From: Orobanche coerulescens
Taxonomy: Eukaryota > Streptophyta > Magnoliopsida > Lamiales > Orobanchaceae
NCBI GenBank assembly: GCA_033398695.1
Contig: CM065812.1
Span: 133,616,858 to 133,680,857 of the forward strand
Direction: 5' to 3'
Length of the DNA stretch: 64,000 nt
In this document: positions 1 through 10,954 of the stretch, one piece after another
Numbering within the stretch: the stretch's first letter is position 1
Layout: the number at the start of each line of letters is the position of its first letter
Program-made: the position numbers and the translations under genes
The notes under the pieces: model-generated
Databases searched by the model: none
Told to the model about the DNA's origin: nothing
The model's input: the letters and a program-made list of their open reading frames with translations, nothing else

Positions 1-862
1 TTGTTAGGAAGGCTATGGACGAACAGTCAGATGTTCTGGAAACTAGACTTCCGTATCTTTCTATCCATATATTGTGCACCACACGGATCATTAAACTCCG
101 ATCATAGTGCATGTTTTAATCAGCTGCTTTAGTATTTCCCAAGTTTAGTGAGAAAACAAGGTTGAGACCATATCCAATGGCATAAGTGTTGATGCAAAAC
201 CATGACAATGACAGCCATAGGTGCGTTTAAACGCAGCAGGGTGTTCGATTTCTTATCTCGGCTAATGATCCTTTCGGTAACTCCAACTTGGTAGACTTGC
301 AGAGAAAGTAGGAATGTCGGTACAGCTAAGGCTGTTTAAAAACCACTTATTCCGTTTGAACTTTCAAAGCATAAACAAATACCAAGGAGGATGCGCCTAG
401 TCATGATCAAAAGTGTAGACAAAATCCACCAAAGTGCATCAATCAACCAAGTATTTTAATTCTCAATTTGCAAGTATACGTCATAATAGTCATGTTATAT
501 GGATGCAACACGGTGCATCATAATTAAGCATTTTGAACCATGAGACATAATGAATATACCATAACCAATTCGTCTTGACCATCCAATGAGATCGACTAAA
601 CATAGTCAAATGTATAAGGCACATGCCTTTACAAATACTTGGAAAAGTATTCGGACCTATAGTCATACGAACTATAATCGAGGTCAACGAATTCATGTAT
701 TTACCGCAATATGCCATTGCCTTACATGTTAAAATTCATGAGAATTACTCGTACATTCTTCCATATATCATATTGCAAGGAGACGATACATGTCTACACC
801 CACATGCAATATTTTACTTTAATAGGATGAAAGATGGAGTTTTCCAAGTATGAGATTGGGTC
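1..862. other. Flanking DNA, nothing recognised
   Basis: AT-rich sequence with no long open frame, no splice-bounded coding pattern and no terminal repeat that I can pair. It is the left flank of LTR element A: its last five bases (AAGAC, 863-867) reappear just after the element at 9346-9350. Before A inserted, this DNA ran directly into the sequence that now begins at 9351. Confidence 0.5.
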
Positions 863-1505
863 AAGACTGTAATACCCGCAATTTCGGATTTCCGGTAATT
901 TTATTTTTTCGGAGGAAGTCTATTTCGACGACTCTCTTGGGACCGTCTCATCATTCTGAGAATGATTAATTCTGCACTTTTTGTCATCCGAGTTCGTTTC
1001 AGTATCGTTTTGCTGAGTTCCGAGCTTTTTAACGACTTTTCCGCACTTGAGTTCGATTCTTGCGAATCTCGTCCGAAACTGTTGTTTCGAGTTTCTCGTA
1101 AGTTCATTTAATGTTATTATTCATGTTGCGAGCTTTGGTTTGGTGTTTCGATCGCGTATCGTGATTTTCGGACGTTTTGGGCTATTTTCGTAATTTCCCA
1201 AAGGTTTGGGTAATTACTTTCCGTTGTCGAATTTCGAGCCTTCGGGTGGTCGGAATCAGGTGTTCTCTCAGTGTTCGGATTCATATTTACGAGTACTTCG
1301 TAACCGTGCTTTCGGTTTACGCTCGTGTCGAGTTTCGGATTTTTCGGACCGTCGGATCGACCGAGTCATGGCCGGCCGGACTGCGAACGGCTCGAAACGG
1401 CGCCTTGTGCCGTGTCTTGCGCCGGGTCGGCCAGGACCAGCAGCTGCCGAGACACGGCCGAGACACCCGGCGCCGGTCCGGGCCGCTTTGCGCCGTGTCC
1501 GTGGC

Positions 1506-1514
1506 TATAAATAT
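1506..1514 (+). promoter_or_regulatory. TATA box of element A 5' LTR
   Basis: TATAAATAT directly after the GC-rich block. The same box follows the same block in the right LTR (7282-7290), and equivalent boxes occur at this position in elements B, C and E. The transcript (R region) should start about 30 bases downstream. Confidence 0.7.
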
Positions 1515-2454
1515 GGCAGAGCAGTCGGGTTTTTCTTCATTTTTCTCACTGGTTTCTTCCTCTTCCTCGGCTGGAGCTTTGATGATCATGGAGGGATGTT
1601 GTTAGGGGTTAAATACATGAAGTTTTGAAGTTCATAACATCGATTAATCCTTCCATAACTTGCTCCGATCGACCGAATCAAGGCAAGTTTTCTTAAAATA
1701 TAGTTTTGGGGATTTTGTTCGATTTGTCCGTTTAATCCGTTTTAACTCAGAATATTGATGGATTGATGATTGTTAAGCTATATTATATCTAATTCCTTGT
1801 TATTCCACGGTTGGATTGCCACGGATTTGTCGTTTTATTGAGTATTTTATCGACGCCTTGAAAGTGTTCGATAAAATGTCACAAAGAGAATTCGAGCGTT
1901 CTACGATTATTCTTCCTCATTCGTTCGTTAATTTATTGATGGTATGATGTTAGGGTCAGATTTCTCGCAATGAATTCGAGTCGAAACCCTTCCGTTCGTT
2001 GTCTTCTTCGGGGTCCGAGCTTCCCGGTCGAACCGTGTTCTTCGGAGCGTTTGGTAGCGGTTATTAAGGCAAGTATCTTATTATACGACTTGTATCTTGT
2101 GACTAGTAATTACGTATGATATGTATGACGATTTTGCTTGCCTCCGTAAATATGTTCCGTTTGAGTTGGTTGTGTTTTCCAAAATTTGAAGGTTTTGTGA
2201 TAATAGTGATATATTGGAATACGTGTTAGGCGTTGTGCCATTTGTGCAGGATTGCGATGTACATATGAGATGGTTGTACACGTGGTTGTTCAATGTATTG
2301 TGTACCGAATGTGTGTTATGTTGGTTAAGAGTCGTTGTGATGATCATGATATTTGTGTTGTTTTGGTTTACATACTTGATTGTACATTTCAGTGTAATGT
2401 GGAATGGCTTGACATTTAATGATTATGAATTGTGTCGTGTCGATGTGTGTGTGT

Positions 2455-2823
2455 TCCAGGTAGGGTCTGACGAGGCCTCTGGAGTTCGGTACATGATGTG
2501 TACGAACAAAGTGTGTGATCCAGGTAGGGTCTGACGAGGCCTCTGGAGTCCGGTACATGACGTGTACGGACAAGGTGTGTGATCCAGGTAGGGTCTGACG
2601 AGGCCTCTGGAGTTCGGTACATGATGTGTACGAACGATGTTGTGGCCGGGTAGGGTCCGTTGAGGCCTCCGGAGTTCGGTACATGATGTGTACGAACAGT
2701 GTGTGTGGCCGGGTTGGGTCCGCTGAGGCCTCCGGAGTTCGGTACATGATGTGTACGAACAGTGTGTGGTCCGGGTAAGGTCCGTCGAGGCCTCCGGAGT
2801 TCGGTACATGATGTGTACGAACA
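2455..2823 (+). repeat. LTR minisatellite, six units of about 62-64 bp
   Basis: Six head-to-tail units, each with the core GACGAGGCCT or a close variant, followed by a dyad with arms GTTCG-TACA and TGTA-CGAAC. Unit 2 has arms GTCCG and CGGAC, so both arms changed together. The array recurs in the right LTR at about 8232-8600. Because the units lack stops on the minus strand they create spurious antisense open frames of 120-170 codons. Confidence 0.9.
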
Positions 2824-3141
2824 ATGATCGTGTAGCAGTGATTGTTCGGGTAACATTTTAAATATGGATCTCGGGCTCATAATGATATATTATTTAGTAT
2901 GCTTTGAAACGAGAATCGGGCTAAGGCCCTAATGTTTACGAAAAGGTTTTGTAAATTGGGACTCGAGGTCCAAAAGAATTTATGCTTTAAAAATCCCCGA
3001 GATGATGTGTTCCTTTTCAAATATCTCTTACTTGAATTCGAAATTCTAAAACTTCTCGGGAACATTTTGATAATTGATTTCCATATTAAATTCGTAGTTG
3101 CTATTTGCTTGTTACATTTTGTATGGTTTGATACTTGCACT

Positions 3142-3185
3142 AGTAAAATAGTGGAGTTTTACTAACCCCCGAGTATTCGGGGGGT
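3142..3185 (+). promoter_or_regulatory. Paired hairpins in U5/R of element A
   Basis: Stem 1 pairs AGTAAAAT (3142-3149) with GTTTTACT (3156-3163); the right LTR has the perfect arm AGTAAAAC (8922-8929). Stem 2 pairs ACCCCC with GGGGGT around GAGTATTC (3165-3185; right LTR 8945-8965). The same pair sits 350-400 bases before the end of the B and C LTRs, with a compensatory base change in stem 1. Confidence 0.7.
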
Positions 3186-3565
3186 GGATGTCTGTTTTGC
3201 GTCCAGGTACATGCGATTCGGGGAGCAACAGGATTGGCACAAGAGGATGACGAGTGCGATACTAATCATGAGTCGAGAGTTGTTTTGATTTTTTTTGTGT
3301 TGTCGAGTTGATTTGATCTTCATTTGTATTGTATTTCGACCCCTGTGTGGGTAATGTTATTTAAGTCAGTTTTGTCGATTGGGTTGTGTGACCTCATCGG
3401 TCTGTGTATTCACGTGTAAGTGACCATATCGGTCTTTATCATTTTATTGTTTGACCCTGGCTGGGCAAGCATTTGGTTGTTTATGGATGTTTAGCTTGGT
3501 AGATCCTTGTGGAAAGGGTCTACGGCGTGTAATATTCCCTTATGGTTTTGGGGGTGTTACATTTA

Positions 3566-3577
3566 TGGTATCGGAGC
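3566..3577 (+). promoter_or_regulatory. Primer binding site of element A
   Basis: TGGTATCGGAGC, four bases after the LTR end. It matches the complement of the 3' end of plant initiator Met tRNA (TGGTATCAGAGC) except for one A-to-G. A short hairpin, TTAGGTT-gcgg-AAACCTA, follows immediately and also occurs in B and C. Confidence 0.8.
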
Positions 3578-3758
3578 TTAGGTTGCGGAAACCTAGGCTG
3601 TCGGGTCGAGTCGAGTCGTGGTTTGTCGAGTAATGTGTTGTCTTGTCGTCCGAGTCATCAGGTGACAAGTTGAGTTGTGCGTAGTCACAACGTGTCGGAT
3701 ATGTTGTCGGACGAGATTAGTATCGTGGGCGACCGTCACCTCCGTGCGACCTGTGGAT

Positions 3759-3764
3759 GTAAGT
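3759..3764 (+). promoter_or_regulatory. Conserved leader splice donor, element A
   Basis: GTAAGT inside the word 'gtgcgacctgtggatGTAAGTctcc', about 200 bases after the primer site. B has it at 17289 and C at 32801, while surrounding bases differ. It fits a strong plant 5' splice site. No matching acceptor could be assigned. Confidence 0.45.
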
Positions 3765-5506
3765 CTCCTCCTTTATGCGTAATACCTGTGTATCTCGATT
3801 TTATCTTAGTGAGTTAATTGCGGTGCATAATTTTATTTACACAGTATTGTGTAATATAGTTGTGTTTAATACTTGTGACACATAGTATGTATATAGAACT
3901 GGGCACGTTATTGTTTTATCTTTGAACCACCGGGTGGGGTGGTAGGTTGTGAAAGTTTTAAACCTTGATGGGTTTCGAATAGGTACCGACGGTAGAGTTT
4001 GTGAGAAACTCCGATGAATGATTTTGCTGTGTGTTTAAACTTGATACCACGAGATGCATTTGATTGAATTGGCGACCCTGGTTTCCATTTGAGTATATGG
4101 TTTTAAATTCGACTGTTTTTGGAATGTGGTAATTTTTGTCCGCTATGGGTAAGTTTGAGAATGTTCCCTGAAGGACTTTACAGTTTGAGAATTTTGTAGA
4201 AATCGATTTTTGAAAAATATTTTGGTGGTGCGGTCAAACCATGGTTTATATGGATTTTTAAAATTTGTTAAATTTTGACAAATGGGCCGTGTATTTTCAA
4301 ATGACACAATCAGACGGTATTTGAAAAATGTGTTTTGAAATACTTCGGACATTGTAAAATATTACCGTCATCGACCTTTTTGGCGTTTTGTAAATGGTTT
4401 TTAGCCTGGTGGGTTCCGGCGCGGGACCCACGGCGCTATAATGCTCCGTGTAATTATCTGAAATTTTTGGGCATTCTAGCCCATTGAATTATCTTTGAAA
4501 ACTTTGAGTACCTTAGAAAATAAATTTCGAGACATCATTTTAAAATGAATTATTTTCTTGTGGTACATCCAAGGTGCCACAATATGTTTCAAGATTCTTC
4601 TACCTCGAGGACCAAAATGTTTTGAGATATTTTCCAATGTTTTAGAAACACTTTTACTTAGACCCGAGGGTCGAATACTTCCGAAAGTTTTTCACGAGAA
4701 ATTGTCCTCATTTTTATCGAATGCGAAATAGTTTCCAAAGTCTCGATAATGATGTTTCATGATTGTATTTTTATTGAAGGGTGATACACAAGATCAATCG
4801 GTGTTTCCAAAATTATTTTCAAAAGGAGGTTTTCGTTTTTAAAACCTATCCATTCCCATTTGAGGGCTGGGTATGTATGTATGATGTTCGCGTTGTCGTT
4901 ATGATGTTTGCTCCCGAGTATGATCGAATTGGTGGCATGAACGTCGAGGCATTGCCACGCATTTGTTGTACTAGCCCTCTGTGAGAGGTGTGAACTGGTG
5001 TTTACTGTTTATCGCCTCGTGGTGATTTGCGTGTTGTCGCACGAGTGTGAGCTGTTGAAGCTTGGGTTTGTACGTTTGTGTACATGTGTGATTGTTTCAT
5101 AATGTTTGTAATTAGGTGCTGGTTATCGTTCGGGCCGTTGAGGTCGCCGAACGATACCGTCGTGATTCTTTGTTGTCCGAGTTGGCATCTCCGCTATATT
5201 GTTTTGCGACTTTATGCCCCATTGTATCTAGCATTTGTATTTTCGGTATGCCGAGCCGAGGTATTTCAACCGTGATGTGCCGGGCATGCACGTGTAAATT
5301 GTCCTTCTCGTCGGTGACGCTGCTTCGAGGACACCAAATTCGCTTTGCGAATTGGCTATTGAGACTTTCGGAGTTCGCGCTCAAAGACGTATATCGTGAT
5401 CAACTCGAGAGACCCATGGGAGATTTTCTGTCGGATGCTTTTGTGTTGTTACCTTGTTTCCGTTGTTGTGAGTTGCGGGACGACATTTCTTTTATAAGAG
5501 GTCGGA

Positions 5507-6633
5507 TGTAATACCCGTACTATATTTGACTTCGCAGCTTTCTCCTTCTAAATTCTATCGACTTGCACGTGTTCGTCGATACTTTTGAACTTGTTTGATG
5601 TCTCATTGGCATCATTCGATAGTTGTGACCTTGTTTTAGATCGACTGCTTTGTCATCGTGACCTTCCGAGTTCGGTTCGATTCTTGTGAACCTTGTTTGG
5701 AAGTAACATCTTTCACTTTCTACCGTTCTTTTAATGTCCGGAGTTGAAGTGGGGACTTGAGTCATTGTTCGATTTGTTGTCATTCGATCATTGTTATTTG
5801 ATCATTGTTATTCGATCATTGTTATTTGATCATTGTTGTTCGATCATTGATATTTGATCGTTGTTGTTCGATCGTTGTTGTTCGAACGGGTTGTCTCGAC
5901 CGTTGTTGCTGATCTCGCATCGCGAAGAATTGTCGTTCACCGTTAGTCAACTATTTCGAGTGTGGCCAAGTGGGTCACCGAGCGGTACATTGTGAGACCG
6001 TTGCCAAGATGTTCGGGAATTGGGTTTTCGTTCCTACTCGGGGAGTGCCTGGTGGTGTCCCGTGATGTAGTTGTGTATCGTACTTCGTGCTGTAATTCGT
6101 GTAGAAATTGATATTTGTTGCGTGGACTTTTCGGTTTTGTTTGTATTCTACCATGATGTTTTATTTTAAGTTTCGGGACGAAACTTATTTTTAAATAGGA
6201 TAGAATGTAATGTCCGGTATTCTCGTTTTCCGTTATCTTGAATTGTTTGTGTTTTGACGTCGGACATTTTCTTATTGATGAGAATCGGAATGATTTCTAT
6301 CGTGATACTCTATTTGTTTCTATCACATAGCCGTTTTAGTCGGGTGCAACTTGTTGTAGCGTACGTTTCTTCGATTAAATGTGTGCATGTGATGTGGTAT
6401 GTGATGCGTCGTTAATTGCTCGTTGTTGTTTGAAACATAGTCGGTGGCGTTGCGTTAGTCGTCGTGGGGCGTGTTTTTACGCCGTATATTCCCTTGCGTT
6501 GCTTGTAACGTTTCGCCGTTGGGCACGAATTTTTTTCGGTTCTTGTGTATCTCGTTGAGTTTTCCTGGCGGGATATTGCTTCTCCCTACTTGATTTAAGT
6601 TTCGGGACGAAACTTCTTTTAAGGAGGGTAGAA
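5507..6633 (+). repeat. LTR-start-like units inside element A
   Basis: Two internal positions look like an LTR start preceded by an element end: TGTAATACCCGTAC at 5507 after a degenerate GGGACGA...GGTCGGA, and TGTAATGTCCGG at 6206 after TTTCGGGACGAAACTT...ATAGAA. The true 3' LTR starts at 6634 with the same grammar. The 5507 unit resembles the LTR U3 (shared words such as 'gttcgattcttg') and has counterparts in B (19075) and C (33924). Confidence 0.65.
6621..6633 (+). promoter_or_regulatory. Polypurine tract of element A
   Basis: AAGGAGGGTAGAA abuts the 3' LTR and follows TTTCGGGACGAAACTTC, the usual end wording of Tekay-type chromoviruses. It primes plus-strand synthesis. Confidence 0.8.
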
Positions 6634-9345
6634 TGTAATACCCGCAATTTTGGATTTCCGGTAATTTTATTTTTTCGGCGGAAGTCCATTTCGACGACTC
6701 TCTTGGGACCGTCTCATCATTCTGAGAATGATTAATTCTGCACTTTTTGTCATCCGAGTTCGTTTCGGTATCGTTTTGCTGAGTTCCGAGCTTTTTAACG
6801 ACTTTTCCGCACTTGAGTTCGATTCTTGCGAATCTCGTCCGAAACTGTTGTTTCGAGTTTCTCGTAAGTTCATTTAATGTTATTATTCATGTTGCGAGCT
6901 TTGGTTTGGTGTTTCGATCGCGTATCGTGATTTTCGGACGTTTTGGGCCATTTTCGTAATTTCCCAAAGGTTTGGGTAATTACTTTCCGTTGTCGAATTT
7001 CGAGCCTTCGGGTGGTCGGAATCAGGTGTTCTCTCAGTGTTCGGATTCGTATTTACGAGTACTTCGTAACCGTGCTTTCGGTTTACGTTCAGGTCTGAGT
7101 TTCGGGATTTTTCGGACCGTCGGATCGACCGAGTCATGGCTGGCCGGACTGTGCGAAACGCCCGAAACGCGCTGCCCAGCGCCGTGTCTTGCGCTGGTCG
7201 GCCAGGACCAGCAGCCTGCCGAGACACGGCCGAGACACCCGGCGCCGGTCTGGCCGCTTTGCGCGCCGTGTCCGGCAGGGCTATAAATATGGCAGAGCAG
7301 TCGGGTTTTTCTTCATTTTTCTCACTCGTTTCTTCCTCTTCCTCGGCTGGAGCTTTGATGATCATGGAGGCATGTTGTTAGGGGTTAAATACATGAAGTT
7401 TTGAAGTTCATAACATCGATTAATCCTTCCATAACTTGCTCCGATCGACCGAATCAAGGCAAGTTTTCTTAAAATATAGTTTTGGGGATTTTGTTCGATT
7501 TGTCCGTTTAATCCGTTTTAACTCAGAATATTGATGGATTGATGATTGTTAAGCTATATTATATCTAATTCCTTGTTATTCTACGGTTGGATTGCCACGG
7601 ATTTGTCGTTTTATTGAGTATTTTATCGACGCCTTGAAAGTGTTCGATAAAATGTCACAAAGAGAATTCGAGCGTTCTACGATTATTCTTCCTCATTCGT
7701 TCGTTAATTTATTGATGGTATGATGTTAGGGTCAGATTTCTCGCAATGAATTCGAGTCGAAACCCTTCCGTTCGTTGTCTTCTTCGGGGTCCGAGCTTCC
7801 CGGTCGAACCGTGTTCTTCGGAGCGTTTGGTAGCGGTTATTAAGGCAAGTATCTTATTATACGACTTGTATCTTGTGACTAGTAATTACGTATGATATGT
7901 ATGATGATTTTGCTTGCCTCCGTAAATATGTTCCGTTTGAGTTGGTTGTGTTTTCCGAAATTTGAAGGTTTTGTGATAATAGTGATATATTGGAATACGT
8001 GTTAGGCGTTGTGCCATTTGTGCAGGATTGCGATGTACATATGAGATGGTTGTACACGTGGTTTTTCAATGTATTGTGTACCGAATGTGTGTTATGTTGG
8101 TTAAGAGTCGTTGTGATGATCATGATATTTGTGTTGTTTTGGTTTACATACTTGATTGTACATTTCAGTGTAATGTGGAATGGCTTGACATTTAATGATT
8201 ATGAATTGTGTCGTGTCGATGTGTGTGTGTTCCAGGTAGGGTCTGACGAGGCCTCTGGAGTTCGGTACATGATGTGTACGAACAAAGTGTGTCATCCAGG
8301 TAGGGTCTGACGAGGCCTCTGGAGTCCGGTACATGACGTGTACGGACAAGGTGTGTGATCCAGGTAGGGTCTGACGAGGCCTCTGGAGTTCGGTACATGA
8401 TGTGTACGAACGATGTTGTGGCCGGGTAGGGTCCGCTGAGGCCTCCGGAGTTCGGTACATGATGTGTACGAACAGTGTGTGTGGCCGGGTTGGGTCCGCT
8501 GAGGCCTCCGGAGTTCGGTACATGATGTGTACGAACAGTGTGTGTGTGGTCCGGGTAAGGTCCGTCGAGGCCTCCGGAGTTCGGTACATGATGTGTACGA
8601 ACAATGATCGTGTAGCAGTGATTGTTCGGGTAACATTTTAAATATGGATCTCGGGCTCATAATGATATATTATTTAGTATGCTTTGAAACGAGAATCGGG
8701 CTAAGGCCCTAATGTTTACGAAAAGGTTTTGTAAATTGGGACTCGAGGTCCAAAAGAATTTCTGCTTTAAAAATCCCCGAGATGATGTGTTCCTTTTCAA
8801 ATATCTCTTACTTGAGTTCGAAATTCTAAAACTTCTTGGGAACATTTTGATAATTGATTTCCATATTAAATTCGTAGTTGCTATTTGCTTGTTACATTTC
8901 GTATGGTTTGATACTTGCACTAGTAAAACAGTGGAGTTTTACTAACCCCCGAGTATTCGGGGGGTGGATGTCTGTTTTGCGTCCGGTACATGCATTCGTG
9001 GGAGCAACACAGGATTGGCACAAGAGGATGACGAGCTGCGATACTAATCATGAGTCGAGAGTTGTTTTGATTTTTATTGTGTTGTCAGAGTTGATTTCGG
9101 TCTTCCGCTGTATTGTATTTCGACCCCTGTGTGGGTAATGTTATTTAAGTCAGTTTTGTCGATTGGGTTGTGTGACCTCATCGGTCTGTGTATTCACGTG
9201 TAAGTGACCATATCGGTCTGTATCATTTTATTGTTTGACCCTGGCTGGGCAAGCATTTGGTTGTTTATGGATGTTTAGCCTGGTAGATCCTTGTGGAAAG
9301 GGTCTACGGCGTGTAATATTCCCTTATGGTTTTGGGGTTGTTACA
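6634..9345 (+). repeat. Element A 3' LTR
   Basis: 2,712-bp partner of 868-3561, with TATA box at 7282-7290, minisatellite at about 8232-8600 and hairpins at 8922-8965. Differences from the left copy are sparse except in the GC-rich block before the TATA box (about 7130-7280), where several small indels cluster, and near 8985-9115. Confidence 0.93.
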
Positions 9346-9350
9346 AAGAC

Positions 9351-10020
9351 CAACGTGGTGGTCGCTCAATTCATCGTGACAAATCCGTCACAAATCGATT
9401 TTAACCACGACATATCCGTCGCAATCGATGTTTGTCCCATTTGTACGTCACAATTCCGTGACTAATCATGAACAAGTCATAACTTTACCATTACCGACAA
9501 TATTCATTTTATTCAATTGTTGGTTTAAAATCGACAAAACAGCGACATCAAATCGCACCCAAAACGTGGTGTATACAACAACCACAAATATCGACTTTCA
9601 ACAATTATCTGTGACTCCCCCAGGACCGTCACACAGTTTACTTCGACATACGAGAGTGATACCACCTCTCATAGTCTCATCTACCGCAAAGTAGCGTGGG
9701 AGATAAAGAACCCAAATACCCAATTCCCCAAAAAACAATTTTCCCAAAAGAGAGGAATTGAAAAACGAGAACTTTAATAAAGTCTTACGGGTACTTGGTT
9801 CCATATATGCTTTGATCCTTGAACGGGAGATTCTCTCCATATGAGCAACATATTTTCGTGGGTACTCCGTTCTATATTTACTTTGATCCTTGAACGGGAT
9901 AAATATGGCTTTTTCTCCATAGCGTGCACATCATCATGAGCGACGTATTTTCCTATATACACGTAAAATATAAACATGTAAGATTCATAAGTGTACAAAT
10001 TAATGAACAAATGGATCATT
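9351..10020. other. Intergenic DNA with transposon-like repeated words
   Basis: No gene recognised. 9360-9470 carries repeated GTCACAA/CCGTGAC-type words in both orientations, resembling subterminal repeats of DNA transposons; I cannot assign ends. Around 9780-9905 a 38-40-bp phrase ending CTTTGATCCTTGAACGGGA occurs twice about 60 bp apart. Confidence 0.4.
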
Positions 10021-10900
10021 AATTAAGAAAAGATGGAGAGTTGAGAAACGCCCGGATAGGGCTACTGGGCTCGATAATTCGGCCGAAAAAGGACTCGGGC
10101 GCGGCGGTGCAGCAGCTCGGTATTGGATGAGGTCAGATCTCCAAATTTTCTCGTAAAAATCTACTTCTGTTCGGCAGCAGATTCAGTAATCAATATTACT
10201 CAGAATCCGATCTCCACCGTTGAATATACAGATATTTGTGTTGGGAAGTTGCTGTCAAAATTTCACACCGATCCGACGGTTAACGAATTGGGAAACGTGA
10301 TTTTAGTACGACTGCGCTGTGCAGAAAATTCACGCGCGGAAATTCTCGTCTCTCGTTTTTTTTTCTTTCGCGTACAGTTTCATCGAGAAATACTGCTCCG
10401 ATTCAGATCTTCACCGTTAAATTTGTACTTCTTGCTACACGGGTGAGAGGGTAAAAAAAATATGATTTGTTGGCTGTCGGGTCGGCAGGTTGCAACTGGG
10501 CCGGGACAGCACTAGAACCGGGCCAGACTGAGGTAGCAGCGGGTAAAAAAAAATCTGATTTTTTTTTTCAGAAAATCGGAAAAAAAAAATTTGCTCAGCT
10601 GGGAACTACGTGCTGATAACGTGTTTGAGAAGAAAGTAAAACACAGCAAATCAATTGTATTGATAACAATGAATAGAGGGGCCTTTATATAGGCATTACA
10701 AAGAGGGTCTTTCCATACATAAGATTCCTAGTTAAGGTAAGACATCTAACAGGATACAACTACTTATGGAAGAGTCCAGAACCTTTCATAACTCTTATCC
10801 CCCTACAACTAGTATTAGGTAAGACACCAATTCGGGAAGGATTTCCCGGAACAATCTTATATACACCTTCCATTATGTATATGTTAGAGTTTTTAAGAGC
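10021..10900 (-). mobile_element. Degraded antisense LTR-retrotransposon 5' end (Copia-like)
   Basis: On the minus strand an LTR-like block (about 10900 to 10622, TATA-type GCCTATATAAAGGC near 10690) is followed by CACGTTATCAGCACG and an untranslated-leader-like stretch with 'cggtggagatcgg'-type wording. That order resembles an LTR followed by the leader of a Copia element. No coding frame is present and neither outer end could be defined. Assignment is by general resemblance only. Confidence 0.33.
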
Positions 10901-10954
10901 ACTCATTTTATTTACTTAATAATAGTATTATAAGGAGTAACGATCTATTAGTTT

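Larger units (their letters stand above)
868..3561 (+). repeat. Element A 5' LTR
   Basis: 2,694-bp LTR beginning TGTAATACCC and ending GGGTGTTACA. In order it holds an AT/TC-rich U3 start, a GC-rich block with repeated GACACGGC-like words (about 1365-1500), a TATA box, a minisatellite (2455-2823), a paired hairpin (3142-3185) and a U5 end with the wording 'cctggtagatccttgtgg...ggcgtgtaatatt' seen in sibling LTRs. Its partner is 6634-9345. Confidence 0.93.
3562..6633 (+). other. Element A internal region, non-coding
   Basis: 3,072 bp between the LTRs. It starts with the primer site and a leader shared with B and C, and has no frame resembling gag or pol. Bases 4405-4450 resemble an LTR U5 end (cctggtggg...ggcgctataat). 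The part from about 4440 to 5500 matches the internal region of element C (about 33205-33920) in long interrupted blocks. The last 1.1 kb consists of LTR-start-like units. Confidence 0.8.
868..9345 (+). mobile_element. LTR element A: non-autonomous Ty3/gypsy-type (LARD)
   Basis: Complete element with two LTRs of about 2.7 kb starting TGTAATACCC and ending TGTTACA, flanked by the perfect 5-bp target duplication AAGAC (863-867 and 9346-9350). A primer site lies just inside the left LTR and a purine-rich tract just before the right LTR. The 3,072-bp internal region has no gag, protease, reverse transcriptase or integrase frame. This is the structure of a large retrotransposon derivative moved by another element's proteins. 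The two LTRs are nearly identical over long stretches, suggesting recent insertion; no divergence was computed. Confidence 0.93.

Noticed and set aside
1177..1628. Overlapping plus-strand open frames of about 140 codons in the LTR GC-rich block (also 6883-7404)
   Set aside because: They lie in U3 just before the TATA box, change frame between the two LTRs through indels, and are open in several frames because of GC content.
2455..2823. CRISPR-like array
   Set aside because: Units are contiguous 62-64 bp tandem copies without unique spacers, inside a plant LTR and duplicated in the partner LTR.
2325..2880. Long minus-strand open frames with repeated MYRTPEAS/DPTRP-type peptides (also 8101-8660)
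   Set aside because: They are created by the LTR minisatellite, whose units lack stops in several minus frames. The reading is antisense to the LTR, differs between frames and has no start context or protein match.
5116..5511. 131-codon plus-strand frame in the interior of element A
   Set aside because: No recognisable motif, not preserved in the homologous part of element C, and it runs into the LTR-start-like unit.
9235..9465. Plus-strand frame running out of the element A 3' LTR
   Set aside because: It crosses the LTR end and target duplication into unrelated flanking DNA, so it is fortuitous.
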